A DNA stretch of 37,427 nucleotides from a virus (IMGVR_UViG_3300046002_008655:1-37427); one strand, 5' to 3'. Positions 1 through 7,626 are shown, counted from the stretch's first letter. Notes: a model not told the origin generated them from the letters alone. A program made the numbers and translations.

Positions 1-16
1 AGTTTTATATTCGAAA

Positions 17-30
17 AAATCAAAATACCA
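17..30 (+). repeat. Candidate terminal inverted repeat, mom-end copy
   Basis: The 14-mer AAATCAAAATACCA here recurs as its exact reverse complement at 37307-37320, near the other end of the window. A related 11-nt core with two mismatches (TCAAATGACCA) lies at 43-53. Mu-type transposases bind inverted sites close to both phage ends, so these could be end-binding sites. The match is short and A/T-rich, and the true phage ends cannot be fixed from this window. Confidence 0.35.
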
Positions 31-38
31 AAATTAGC

Positions 39-81
39 AATTTCAAATGACCACAAAACACACATGTGGTCATTTGAAATT
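39..81 (-). terminator. Strong hairpin terminator after the formyltransferase gene
   Basis: Perfect 17-bp inverted repeat (39-55 with 65-81) around a 9-nt loop, starting 5 bases after the TGA of the leftmost leftward gene. The leftward transcript continues into a T-rich stretch. It probably ends the late/modification transcript and, being symmetrical, could also block host readthrough into the phage. The arms contain sequences resembling the 14-mer at 17-30, so a second role as a transposase-binding region is possible. Confidence 0.65.
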
Positions 82-85
82 TAAC

Positions 86-733
86 TCACGGGTTCAACAT
101 CAATAAATCAGGTTTAAATATGTCTTTAACGTCTGTAGAAGGCTCAAACGTGGAATATTTGTCCTCCTGAGGAATCTTTATTATAATTCCATTTGAAATG
201 TCTTTAAATGCCTTTTCAAACAGTTTTAAACCCATAGGTAATAGATCATCATTCCAAATCTTTTGAGCACCTGACCTCACATTTAAGAAATGTTGAGGGT
301 CGATATGTATAAACTCCTGGTAAGCAATATCGCCCCTGTCAATGCCAGCGTTAAGCCAAAACACAGTTCCACCGGTTACAGGCTCTCTCATTCTAAGAGC
401 CCATTCAATTGAGGACTTGCCCCGATGTCTAGGCAAAAGGCTAGGATGGTAACCAATCCAGCCTATTGACGGCTTATATCTAGTTAGCCTCCCTATGTAG
501 TCAAATGAGTGAGCAGTAACGCCAAGGTCAACATTATCAGGAAAGTTTTCGTGGTTCAAAGTTCCCGCCTCAATAATGGGAACGTTGTGAATGTTAGCCA
601 ATCTAGTCAAGTACTTATCGCCAACAGGTGCGCAAACGCCAACTATTTCAATAAAATCTAGGCGTTGGCATAACCTAAAAACTTCTTGACCAAAGTATTT
701 TTGACCAGAAATAAAAACTCTAATTTTCTTCAT
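86..733 (-). CDS. Formyltransferase-fold enzyme of the DNA-modification-like cluster
   Basis: 215 residues from the ATG at 733; a longer frame upstream would overlap the GNAT frame, whereas this start overlaps its end by only 14 bases. Residues 1-12 form a Rossmann-type first strand, and residues 96-105 carry the HPSLLPRHRG loop of the methionyl-tRNA formyltransferase/GART fold. D132 (in GID) sits 36 residues after H96, as in the family. The catalytic Asn normally two residues before the His is Gly94. Known relatives transfer formyl from 10-formyl-tetrahydrofolate to an amine. Downstream of an ABC-ATPase/GNAT pair at the mom end of a Mu-like phage, the target could be a modified base or a precursor; that is inference. 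Lacking Asn, it may have a different chemistry. Confidence 0.8.
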   Translation of the reverse strand: MKKIRVFISGQKYFGQEVFRLCQRLDFIEIVGVCAPVGDKYLTRLANIHNVPIIEAGTLNHENFPDNVDLGVTAHSFDYIGRLTRYKPSIGWIGYHPSLLPRHRGKSSIEWALRMREPVTGGTVFWLNAGIDRGDIAYQEFIHIDPQHFLNVRSGAQKIWNDDLLPMGLKLFEKAFKDISNGIIIKIPQEDKYSTFEPSTDVKDIFKPDLLMLNP

Positions 734-1253
734 TTTCAATATATTTAAAAGATTGTACAGCTCTGAAGTGTCCACCATAACCGCAGCCAACAATTTGACC
801 GTTGCCCGTTTTATTAATTGATGTCTGACTTCTTTTTTTATTCGAACCAAATAACATAGCTCCAGTTTGTTCCCACTTATCGGAATGTCTTAAGTATGAG
901 CAAAGCTGAGGGTGTGAGGTGTGAAAAAAAGTGTGATACTTGTGTCCGCATCTGCCTTTACCTTGTTTGTGATACCTCATAACCTCATTTAAAAAAGTAG
1001 TTCCAACTCCTGCTCCCTGCCACTCAGGCATTACAACTAGCCTTGTAGCCCTGTAGGCCTTGGCAGTAAATAAAGGGCAAACTGCAACGTGTGCTACAAG
1101 CTAACCGTCAACAGTTGCCACGAAGTATTCGGCCGCGGGTGGATGTGGGAGGTCTAAATAATAATGCTCTTTAAAAAACTTCCAGTAAGTTCCGTTGACC
1201 TTCCAAATGTCGATTTTGATTTCTGGGCGCTTTCCGATTGCACTTTTTTTTTT
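720..1253 (-). pseudogene. Mom/GNAT-type acyltransferase domain, detached from the ABC-ATPase by a frameshift and a TAG
   Basis: The -1 frame relative to the ATPase gene encodes a GNAT domain: the acetyl-CoA loop reads PEWQGAGVG (residues start near 1028), preceded by the strand TRLVV and followed by a C-terminal GHFRAVQSF segment. The coding potential runs from the A10 run at 1244-1253 to the TAA at 720. It is interrupted by an in-frame TAG at 1101-1103 (context VDG*LVAH). The frame from the ATG at 1031 alone would give 103 residues, starting in the middle of the fold, so it is unlikely to act alone. The intact arrangement matches COG2401, ABC-ATPase fused to an acetyltransferase domain, related to Mu Mom. 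It is either decayed, recoded twice, or partly a homopolymer read error. Confidence 0.7.
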
Positions 1254-1846
1254 AATATGCCAGTGTTCGTGTCAAAAATCCAATCGGGTTGCAGCCATTC
1301 AGCAACATCATAATGGCATGATAGCAAAACGGCTTTCTTTCCCTTATTTTTTCTCCAGGACTTAGCAAAAGCAAGAGCACCAATTTTAGCTATTTGACGA
1401 TCCACAACACTTGTGAACTCATCAATGACAACTTCATTTGGAGAATCAATTATTACTCTTGCTAAGCCCGCTCTAAATTGCTGACCATTTGAGAGCCTGT
1501 TAAAAGGTTTTATCCATGATGGAACATCACCAAGCCCAACACTTGCCAAAGCTCCTGTTACTTGGTTAAAATCGCATTCTTGACCTATGCAGTCTACAAT
1601 TGGCAACTCATTATTCCAATCCTTGTATAAATCAATAATACAATCCTTGCCAAAGACTTTTTTACCTAATGATGTCTTACCTGAACCGCTAGGACCTACA
1701 ACCAATCCAAGTGACCAGTCTAAGTCTTCCACATTCAAATCAAATGTTCTTTCAAATAAATTTGATTCGGCGTTAAATAACGACTTTACTCTTGAAGCTC
1801 TGTAACTTTTAAAGTCAGGGCTTTCGTTTTTAATTTCAATTTTCAT
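1154..1846 (-). CDS. ABC-type ATPase of COG2401 type (Mom-associated)
   Basis: 230 residues with all ABC nucleotide-binding motifs: Walker A GPSGSGKT (51-58), signature LSNGQ (118-122), Walker B VVIDE with catalytic E143, and H-loop H178. No membrane segments are present, so it is not a transporter. After residue 201 the frame runs through an A10 run, and the residues from there to the stop look like out-of-frame translation, while the -1 frame continues into a GNAT domain. The intended product is therefore probably a fused ATPase-acyltransferase of about 375 residues. Its ATG overlaps the stop of the preceding 49-residue gene (GTATGA), so the two are translationally coupled. Role in base modification is inferred from family and location. 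Confidence 0.8.
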   Translation of the reverse strand: MKIEIKNESPDFKSYRASRVKSLFNAESNLFERTFDLNVEDLDWSLGLVVGPSGSGKTSLGKKVFGKDCIIDLYKDWNNELPIVDCIGQECDFNQVTGALASVGLGDVPSWIKPFNRLSNGQQFRAGLARVIIDSPNEVVIDEFTSVVDRQIAKIGALAFAKSWRKNKGKKAVLLSCHYDVAEWLQPDWIFDTNTGILKKKVQSESAQKSKSTFGRSTELTGSFLKSIII

Positions 1847-1992
1847 ACTGTAACAACTTTTAGCTTAAACCCTTTTTTTGATAAATCATTGAATACTTCA
1901 ATCTGCTGTAGCTCAGTTTCGCAGATTACAATTACTCCAAATTGCTCTTTGTAGTTGAACTTTTTTTCCTTTTTTTCTTTACTCTTTTCCAT
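1843..1992 (-). CDS. Small conserved-looking protein upstream of the ABC-ATPase
   Basis: 49 residues, ATG at 1992, TGA overlapping the ATPase start by 4 bases. A lysine-rich head (KEKKEKK) precedes a short globular part with the pattern FGVIVIC followed by a helix and ending GFKLKVVTV, which looks like two beta strands around a helix. I recognise no named domain. Its strict coupling to the ATPase suggests it is a partner or regulator of the modification enzyme rather than a chance frame. It heads the left-end cluster, just after the hairpin at 2015-2098. Confidence 0.65.
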   Translation of the reverse strand: MEKSKEKKEKKFNYKEQFGVIVICETELQQIEVFNDLSKKGFKLKVVTV

Positions 1993-2014
1993 CTTTTTTA
2001 ATTAAATTTGTAAA

Positions 2015-2098
2015 ACCACACATAAATAAAAATGCGCAAACACTTATTAAGAACTTATAGCTCTCGGCAAGTGCTTGCGCAGTTAAAAAATGTGTGGT
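2015..2098 (-). terminator. Nested inverted repeat, terminator or attenuator before the modification cluster
   Basis: Inner arms 2033-2045 and 2069-2081 form a 13-bp stem. Its only non-Watson-Crick position is A:C on the + strand but G-U in a leftward RNA, so the leftward transcript is the form that folds best. A TTTTTATTTA tract follows directly. Outer arms ACCACACAT (2015-2023) and ATGTGTGGT (2090-2098) enclose it. It separates the fibre genes from the ATPase cluster, so the cluster may be reached only by readthrough or antitermination, as a tightly controlled mom gene would be. Confidence 0.6.
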
Positions 2099-2129
2099 AA
2101 CGTTTTTTTAATTAAAGTCCGGGAGCTTT

Positions 2130-2897
2130 TTACCCAGCCTTATATGGAGGCAATTCATACAATCTTATTATTCCTGTTGCAGCACCAACAAAATTGATAT
2201 CACCATCTGTTTTGATTACTATTTGTCGTTGAACTGCTCCGTTCCAAATACTGAATTGCATATCCTCTGCAGGTCTAAAGCCTAATGGTAAACGACCAAT
2301 TAGATTATCAGGGCTAGGGTCTGAGTTGTTCCAAACTCCTTTTAAGTGAACAAATCCGGATAAGTCTTTTAAATACTTTGGAGCTCCTGCAGCAACAGTG
2401 TCTTCATAACTTGCATCTGGAAGACTAGCCCAAACACAACTAGCCTCTAATTTTAATTGAATCTTTTGAGTTGCGGTTTGTGTTGATAATACCGCAGAAT
2501 ATCCTAAAGGAATGTCTATTATTTCAAAACTAACTTTGGCCACACGTGTTTGATAAGACTGATGAGGACTTCCGCTTTTTAAGATTTTATCGCCATCGGT
2601 GTAATAGTCAACATCAATGTCCCAGTAATGTGTAGTAAGCAATAAAAGGCCACTTATACCAGGAAAATAACAAACCTCGCCGCCAATCGATAAATAGCCA
2701 GGGCTTATTGTTGTAAAAGTCCCATCTAACGACCTTGAACATCCTGACAAAATTACGGCCTGGTTATTCATTACGATTCCAGAATATAGCATCGAAAGAA
2801 TTCCCTTAAATGCATCCCTAACGGATTCATCTATAAAACGAAAATCGTTACTTCTTAATGGAAAACCTCCATTCGGGGTGGTGATTAATTTATTCAT
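2130..2897 (-). CDS. Tail fibre or baseplate-attached adhesin
   Basis: 255 residues, beta-rich, no signal peptide. The C-terminal part (about residues 200-255) has the pattern RLPLGFRPAEDMQFSIWNG followed by a short IVIKTDGDINF strand, typical of phage fibre tips that end in a small beta domain. The N-terminal 40 residues are probably the attachment part. It is the last structural gene of the late leftward operon, directly after another candidate receptor-binding gene, which is the usual place of host-range genes in Mu-like phages. No fibre-assembly chaperone follows it. Confidence 0.6.
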   Translation of the reverse strand: MNKLITTPNGGFPLRSNDFRFIDESVRDAFKGILSMLYSGIVMNNQAVILSGCSRSLDGTFTTISPGYLSIGGEVCYFPGISGLLLLTTHYWDIDVDYYTDGDKILKSGSPHQSYQTRVAKVSFEIIDIPLGYSAVLSTQTATQKIQLKLEASCVWASLPDASYEDTVAAGAPKYLKDLSGFVHLKGVWNNSDPSPDNLIGRLPLGFRPAEDMQFSIWNGAVQRQIVIKTDGDINFVGAATGIIRLYELPPYKAG

Positions 2898-2909
2898 GAG
2901 TTTTGATTT

Positions 2910-3533
2910 TTAAAATTGGCGGATGGCACGGAAAGAAAGAGTAGTAGACTTATTAGAGCTTGAAAATTGATTAAGTGCCGATGTAAAAACATTGGACGTA
3001 GTAGACGAGTTTTCTGTAGATGATAAATAATTAAAACCATAAGAAAGTTGGGTTGCACCCAGCTCAATCATTTTTTTATCTACTTCATACCTATTGTTAA
3101 ATATTAATTGAAGTTCATACATAGATGGTAAATACCAATCAATAAAATCCTCCTCTGTTGAATCTAAACATAATTTAGCACCACTAGAAGAATGCCCATC
3201 TTGAGCAATAATCGCAAGTGAATTATTTAAACCATCCACGCTGCTTCGAGCAGTTGTACCAATAGGTGCTCCAGTTATATTGCTAAATGTAGATGTGCCT
3301 TGATTTTTAGAAACCACCAACCCATGCTCCACTCCCTCCGAGTCTTTCCAAAGATGGAAAATAACGCCTCCACCAAAAGTCTCACCGATGTAATGCTCAA
3401 ATCCAGTATTAGGCGCATTATCATAAATGGCTTTCAAAAGTGTGTTCAAATCAGCCGCTTGAACCTGTGCGCTATTGTTTGTAAAAATCGTTTCGTCAAT
3501 TAGTGCGAAAACTTCTTCTCTTGTTAGTGGCAT
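2910..3533 (-). CDS. DUF1566/Lcl-type receptor-binding protein
   Basis: 207 residues. Residues 1-40 resemble a short fibre-attachment head; from about residue 45 there is the Lcl/DUF1566 pattern: GGGVIFHLW, a WYLPSMYELQLIFNN helix, YLSSTE and the closing SFRAIRQF. This C-type-lectin-like fold is common on phage adhesins and surface proteins of Bacteroidota. Placed between baseplate and fibre genes, it is likely a receptor-binding tip. The fold is similar to that of proteins varied by diversity-generating retroelements, but no reverse transcriptase or template repeat is present here. Confidence 0.7.
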   Translation of the reverse strand: MPLTREEVFALIDETIFTNNSAQVQAADLNTLLKAIYDNAPNTGFEHYIGETFGGGVIFHLWKDSEGVEHGLVVSKNQGTSTFSNITGAPIGTTARSSVDGLNNSLAIIAQDGHSSSGAKLCLDSTEEDFIDWYLPSMYELQLIFNNRYEVDKKMIELGATQLSYGFNYLSSTENSSTTSNVFTSALNQFSSSNKSTTLSFRAIRQF

Positions 3534-3539
3534 ATAGTT

Positions 3540-3794
3540 TTAGTTAAAATCGTTAGAAAATGAATTGGAAAACGAACCCGATTGAGGAACGTTTGTGGCT
3601 AGTTGAATGCTTTCCGTTTGGAAAAAGGCAACTATTTTAGTATTCAATGGCTGTGGAACTTCAATCGATTGAGGCAAAACCGATAATGATTTTAACCCAT
3701 TCAGGTGCAGCACATCAAATAGTCCTTCAATACTTCCGGTGTGTTGAATTGTCAAATCAATTATAGATTGGCCGTTGTTAACTTTAGCTTGCAT
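3540..3794 (-). CDS. Small LysM-like baseplate-associated protein
   Basis: 84 residues. The N-terminal half (VNNGQSIIDLTIQHTGS then GLFDVLHLNGL) follows the LysM-like pattern of a strand, helix, helix and a following strand, seen in small proteins near baseplate J genes of Bacteroidota phages. The tail is Ser/Asn-rich and low in complexity. It lies one base after the preceding baseplate gene and before the adhesin, so a role as a baseplate plug or adaptor is reasonable. The domain call is from pattern only. Confidence 0.5.
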   Translation of the reverse strand: MQAKVNNGQSIIDLTIQHTGSIEGLFDVLHLNGLKSLSVLPQSIEVPQPLNTKIVAFFQTESIQLATNVPQSGSFSNSFSNDFN

Positions 3795-3795
3795 T

Positions 3796-4278
3796 TTAAT
3801 AAGTTTGAATTGAATACTTCATTCCTGGTAATCGAAAGGTGTCGACGTCTCGCCTTAACGCATCTTCATTGAAAACAAGAGCCACGGGAACTTCTACAAT
3901 AAAGTCCTCAATGTCATCTATTTCAGAATCGTTGAACAAAAAAACGTCCTCGCCGTCTTCCTCTCCTACATTCCAGATGTATAGGTTTTCGTTGTCTTCA
4001 TTAGCGTTAAAAATATAAGTGTTTTGTTCCTGTTCCACGTCCACTATTCGAATCATCCTATCGGTTGGGTCGTGCTGATCATTGAGGTAGTGCTCTATGT
4101 AAATTTTGAGTTCATTGAATTTCAAACGATAATTTGTGGCATCATAAAGCGCGGTTGATTCCGTTTGAACTGTATCGATAGAGGCGGTCGCAACGGTCAG
4201 CCAAGCACTAATTAAAGTGCGTCGCAAAACCACTGGCAACAACAAAGTCGTGAGTAATATGAAATCAATATAAATCAT
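3796..4278 (-). CDS. Baseplate wedge protein, gp48-position
   Basis: 160 residues; the start overlaps the baseplate J stop by 4 bases. The N-terminus has a hydrophobic stretch (FILLTTLLLPVVL) and the middle has repeated acidic YIFNANEDNE/YIWNVGEEDGE/VFLFNDSE segments, a ladder of short beta hairpins. The end reads FRLPGMKYSIQTY. It occupies the place of Mu gp48 (baseplate protein after gp47), although no sequence match to gp48 can be claimed. Likely a structural baseplate component bridging to the fibres. Confidence 0.5.
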   Translation of the reverse strand: MIYIDFILLTTLLLPVVLRRTLISAWLTVATASIDTVQTESTALYDATNYRLKFNELKIYIEHYLNDQHDPTDRMIRIVDVEQEQNTYIFNANEDNENLYIWNVGEEDGEDVFLFNDSEIDDIEDFIVEVPVALVFNEDALRRDVDTFRLPGMKYSIQTY

Positions 4279-5138
4279 GGTACCAGATAAGTGATTGTTG
4301 CAGAAAGTGGGAAATCTTCATCTATTTTGAAATACCCGGCATTCGGCGTAAAATAGTCATTGATTGCGGCGTAAGGAGTTAAGCCATACTTCGAAGCGGC
4401 ACTTTCAAATACAGGGTTTGAAACGCCAGTCGCTTGTTGGATTTTATCCGTTAGCTCAGTTACTGAAAAAACGCCGTTAAAGTTCAACCCTTTACAATAA
4501 GCGTTAATTGCATCCTCCACAGGTTTAACGGATGTGTCTGAAAGCAACTCGCCTGAGGCATTCATCACCAATGGGTTGATATAAACGCGGTAATAGATTT
4601 TTAATAAATCTGCAGGTCGACTAACAATTGATAATTTCACTCCTGGTGGCTTCAAGAGTTTGATATATGTTACAAATGGTGTTAGCTCATCTGGAGAACT
4701 ATCGCTCAACTGCTCAGGCTCACCGGAACCGTTTAGCTTGGCAACTTTTAAAACAACAATATTTCCTACCTCTGAGGCGGATGCCAGTTTCACAATTTGA
4801 AGTTCTGTATCTAATGTAGCGTATTTGTAGGCATCGTCTTGATAAACTAAATCATCGCCCAATTGAAACTTTTTAGCATTTGCAACCAATGATGGCAAGT
4901 TCCAAGGCTTTAACTCAGATTCTTTAACGGCCATCCATGTTTTGTGATCGTCGAATATTTTTTCAAGTGTCCAAATTGAAACAGCAATAATGTAAAACAA
5001 AATAGCTTCAAAGCTTACTATTGAAAATTCATCTTCAAACACCGCTCCCGGTGCAAGGTCATAATGCGCTTGAATGGTTGCGTTTGCCATAAAGTTGCTG
5101 CGCAATTCTTGGTTGATTATATTGAGTTCTCTAGCCAT
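4275..5138 (-). CDS. Baseplate J-like protein (Mu gp47-like)
   Basis: 287 residues. The region VVLKVAKLNGSGEPEQLS and the later VKPVEDAINAYCKGLNFNGVFSVTELTDKIQQATGV are typical of the baseplate J/gp47 wedge family, which repeats an alpha/beta unit ending in a domain that measures polynomial-like connector geometry. It lies directly downstream of the gp25/GPW-like gene, the standard order in contractile tails. It forms the baseplate wedge that links the sheath-triggering ring to the fibres. The position and domain pattern agree, so the call is fairly safe. Confidence 0.75.
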   Translation of the reverse strand: MARELNIINQELRSNFMANATIQAHYDLAPGAVFEDEFSIVSFEAILFYIIAVSIWTLEKIFDDHKTWMAVKESELKPWNLPSLVANAKKFQLGDDLVYQDDAYKYATLDTELQIVKLASASEVGNIVVLKVAKLNGSGEPEQLSDSSPDELTPFVTYIKLLKPPGVKLSIVSRPADLLKIYYRVYINPLVMNASGELLSDTSVKPVEDAINAYCKGLNFNGVFSVTELTDKIQQATGVSNPVFESAASKYGLTPYAAINDYFTPNAGYFKIDEDFPLSATITYLVP

Positions 5139-5139
5139 T

Positions 5140-5475
5140 TTAATAATTTGCTTTAATGGATATTTTATTCGTTTGGTAAAGCTTCAGCTCTGTAATGGTC
5201 AAACCATCCGCAGCGAAGTTCTTTCTAATCTTGTGGCGCATCGCTAATAAGTCAGCACCCAGTAACATGTCATTTATTCCAACTCCGATTGTTGGGCGCT
5301 CTTTCAACTCTCCCGGTTGCAGAATTAAAAGCAATGCCTTGTTTTGTTCCAAAGTTGAACCAATCGACAAACCGCTTACTATTTTACCTTCAGAATCGCG
5401 CTTGATATCAACTTTTAAGTCGCACAATTCAGAACCGTCATTCGTGTCGTTTAATTGGATAGCGTAACCTTTCAT
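5140..5475 (-). CDS. GPW/gp25-like baseplate wedge protein (Mu gp46-like)
   Basis: 111 residues, overlapping the upstream spike gene by 4 bases (ATGA type). The pattern LILQPGELKERPTIGVGINDMLLG followed by a helix (LLAMRHKIRKNFAADGL) and a final beta strand fits the small gp25/GPW fold, in which the early loop seeds sheath polymerisation. Family members are usually 100-140 residues. Order gp45-46-47 is conserved relative to Mu. Confidence 0.7.
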   Translation of the reverse strand: MKGYAIQLNDTNDGSELCDLKVDIKRDSEGKIVSGLSIGSTLEQNKALLLILQPGELKERPTIGVGINDMLLGADLLAMRHKIRKNFAADGLTITELKLYQTNKISIKANY

Positions 5476-5987
5476 TTTAAAAGAGATTTAAACTTGGTTT
5501 CAAATAGATTTAAACTTGGAAGCATCTCAGGATTTGCAGTGGTTGGTATTGCTGTTCCAGCAGGGTTTACATAAAGCACACTAAAATTCTGCAGTAATGT
5601 TTTCAACTCGCCAAATACATCCACCAAACTCACCTGATTATTTTTAATCATAACCTTTTTATCAGTTGAGTCAATCAACACCTCTAAGCCATTTTGCGAA
5701 TAAGAAATAGTTTCAATTTCATCAATGTGTATGATTGCTAAATCATCTAAATTGCCGGTCAATGATATCATTCTTACAAGCGTTCCTTTCTTTGGTGTTA
5801 GCAATAAGCAGTTTTGAGAACCGTCGATGCTTGCCTTTAAACGTACATCGGGAACTTCTAATGAGTCACCAACTTTAACAGTGCAAGAATCGCCTTCAAC
5901 CGAGACAATCTCGCCCATAATTGGCAAGTTGGAAGCAGTTCCCACTATTTCCTTCAGCAATCGTTTTATTTCGGCGTACTTGCTCAT
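5472..5987 (-). CDS. Baseplate spike/puncturing protein (Mu gp45-like)
   Basis: 171 residues. Residues 18-80 form an OB-like barrel (MGEIVSVEGDSCTVKVGD, then VRLKAS, LLTPKKGTLVRMISL), as in gpV/gp45 central spikes. The repeats YSQNGLEVLIDSTDKKVMIKNN look like the start of a short triple beta-helix. No His-x-His iron-binding tip is evident, so a separate tip protein or a blunt end is possible. It sits between hub and gp25-like genes with 4-base overlaps on both sides. Confidence 0.7.
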   Translation of the reverse strand: MSKYAEIKRLLKEIVGTASNLPIMGEIVSVEGDSCTVKVGDSLEVPDVRLKASIDGSQNCLLLTPKKGTLVRMISLTGNLDDLAIIHIDEIETISYSQNGLEVLIDSTDKKVMIKNNQVSLVDVFGELKTLLQNFSVLYVNPAGTAIPTTANPEMLPSLNLFETKFKSLLK

Positions 5988-6967
5988 AATCTAATTCCTA
6001 ATTGAATGGTTCTACTTCCTCCAGCGTCTGAAAAGTTTGTTTCAACGCTCGTGCAATAGTAATTTCCTGCCTTTGGATTCTCACCCTTTTCATTCTTGTA
6101 ATCATCGTCGGAGAAGTGAACCGTGTAAGTGGGCTCGCAGTAAGGAATCAACCATCCTGTAAATGAGCCTTCGTAACGATTACCACTTCTGAGTAACATT
6201 TCGGCATTAACCAAACTCTCCAGTCCTTTTTGAGAGGTTGCAGAAACGGTTCTGGTAATTTTGTCACCTCCTTCAATGCCAGCTTTTGCGGTCAATTTCT
6301 TGCCGTCCTTACCTGTGCACTCGATGTTAATTTCAATCTTTTTATCTTCTGGTTTCTTGTACTCAAGCGAAGCACTTTCCACATTTTGTTGCATGCGGTA
6401 TTTCACTTGACCTGTTTTCAAAAGATAAGGCGCATGAATGTGTAATTCCTTCAACTCGGTATTGAAAAAGATATTCACCTTCAATTCCTCCACCAATTTC
6501 AACAGCACATCGTAAGCTGTGGCTTTGTAAATTGTGAACTTTTCATACGTGAAATCAAAATCGCACACAACGGTGTAACTCTTATCCACCTGGTCCACTA
6601 AATACTGCGCTATTGTTTTCACAGTCGGCAACTTGAATATCTTATCCGGAACAGATTTACGGAACACAAAAAGCGCATCCTCGCAGTTGATCACAAGCGC
6701 ATTTGAATTATTTGTTATTTCAGTAATGAAACCTACAAACTCCGTTTTTAAATTAGAGTCGTAACCTAGTTTAATCGTAACTGCAGTTCCACGATTGATT
6801 TTATCTTCAATCTTCAAAACGGTATTTAACACCGATTCGGGAAGTACAATTGTAGCCGTGTCCGCAAGGTTCTCAACTGATTTTTTGATATTAACAGACG
6901 CGAGCAGCTGCAACTTGAATTTCTTTCCGTTGTTATTAAATTGTATGTCGTAGTTCAAACCGTACAT
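5984..6967 (-). CDS. Baseplate hub protein (Mu gp44 / gpD-like)
   Basis: 327 residues. The N-terminal half has the late-control/gpD-like pattern TATIVLPES, INRGTAVTIKLGYD, EFVGFITEI and later TAYDVLLKLVEELKVNIFF; the C-terminal part has repeated beta strands and ends SDAGGSRTIQLGIRL. Such proteins form the trimeric hub that clamps the spike. It overlaps the neighbouring genes by 1 and 4 bases. Domain identity is by pattern and gene order. Confidence 0.7.
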   Translation of the reverse strand: MYGLNYDIQFNNNGKKFKLQLLASVNIKKSVENLADTATIVLPESVLNTVLKIEDKINRGTAVTIKLGYDSNLKTEFVGFITEITNNSNALVINCEDALFVFRKSVPDKIFKLPTVKTIAQYLVDQVDKSYTVVCDFDFTYEKFTIYKATAYDVLLKLVEELKVNIFFNTELKELHIHAPYLLKTGQVKYRMQQNVESASLEYKKPEDKKIEINIECTGKDGKKLTAKAGIEGGDKITRTVSATSQKGLESLVNAEMLLRSGNRYEGSFTGWLIPYCEPTYTVHFSDDDYKNEKGENPKAGNYYCTSVETNFSDAGGSRTIQLGIRL

Positions 6968-7626
6968 TAGTCAATTTCTAATAAAAGTTCGCTCGTAAAA
7001 TCACTTAAACATTGAATTTCGTAGGCCTGTACATTCTCACCTTTTGTGAATGGGAATGAGAATGATTTTACAACTACTCGGTTAATTCCAAGCAATTGTA
7101 AAGGCTCGCAATAAAGTTCAATTCCTGCAGGGTGCGTGCAAAATTCCTTTAAGCGCTCAAATTGTTCAATCGGATAGCAGTCCTCAACACTTCCAGTTTC
7201 AACTGCTCCAATCATTACTCCAGTAATAGTAATTTCATAGTCATCTTGTGACCAATGTTCTTTGACCGTACCAACGAAGTTTTTTGCCTTTGCTACTTTT
7301 CTTGTAATAATTGAATTGCCACCCGAAATGGAAATCATTGGCTCGTAAGGAAATTGGTAGGCCTGATTTGTTCCTGGTCGTGAAAAAGTAAGTGGAAAGA
7401 AATGAGAGGGCAATGAATTTTTATCTGCCTGCCAATTATTCAAATCCTTATAATCATTGTAAGCGATATCAATCATTTCTTGGCGTGTGCTTGTGCCAAA
7501 AAATGGAATCGGGATCACAGGCAATACACGTTTCGACAATTCATTTTGAACTGTGGCAAAGCGAGGCAAGCTTTCAGCTACTTTAGAGCCAACCAATGAA
7601 GCGAATATGATTTGATTTTTATCCAT
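6967..7626 (-). CDS. Tail protein of DUF6046 type, upstream of the hub
   Basis: 219 residues from the ATG at 7626, one base after the tape-measure stop; an ATG at 7638 would add four residues and overlap. The protein has a GTSTRQEMIDIAY helix, then SGGNSIITRKVAKAKNFVGTVKEH and YEITITGVMIG, with PFTKGENVQAYEIQCLSD near the end. This pattern matches DUF6046, found between tape measure and hub genes in Bacteroidota phages, the place of Mu gp43 (DNA circularisation-like N protein). It probably connects the tail tube to the hub. Confidence 0.6.
   Translation of the reverse strand: MDKNQIIFASLVGSKVAESLPRFATVQNELSKRVLPVIPIPFFGTSTRQEMIDIAYNDYKDLNNWQADKNSLPSHFFPLTFSRPGTNQAYQFPYEPMISISGGNSIITRKVAKAKNFVGTVKEHWSQDDYEITITGVMIGAVETGSVEDCYPIEQFERLKEFCTHPAGIELYCEPLQLLGINRVVVKSFSFPFTKGENVQAYEIQCLSDFTSELLLEID

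Noticed and set aside
1587-1805. 72-codon + strand frame antisense to the ABC-ATPase
   Set aside because: The ATPase motifs on the other strand fully explain this stretch; no promoter or family for the + frame.
2910-3533. Diversity-generating retroelement acting on the DUF1566 adhesin
   Set aside because: No reverse transcriptase, accessory protein or A-mutated template repeat was found anywhere in the window.
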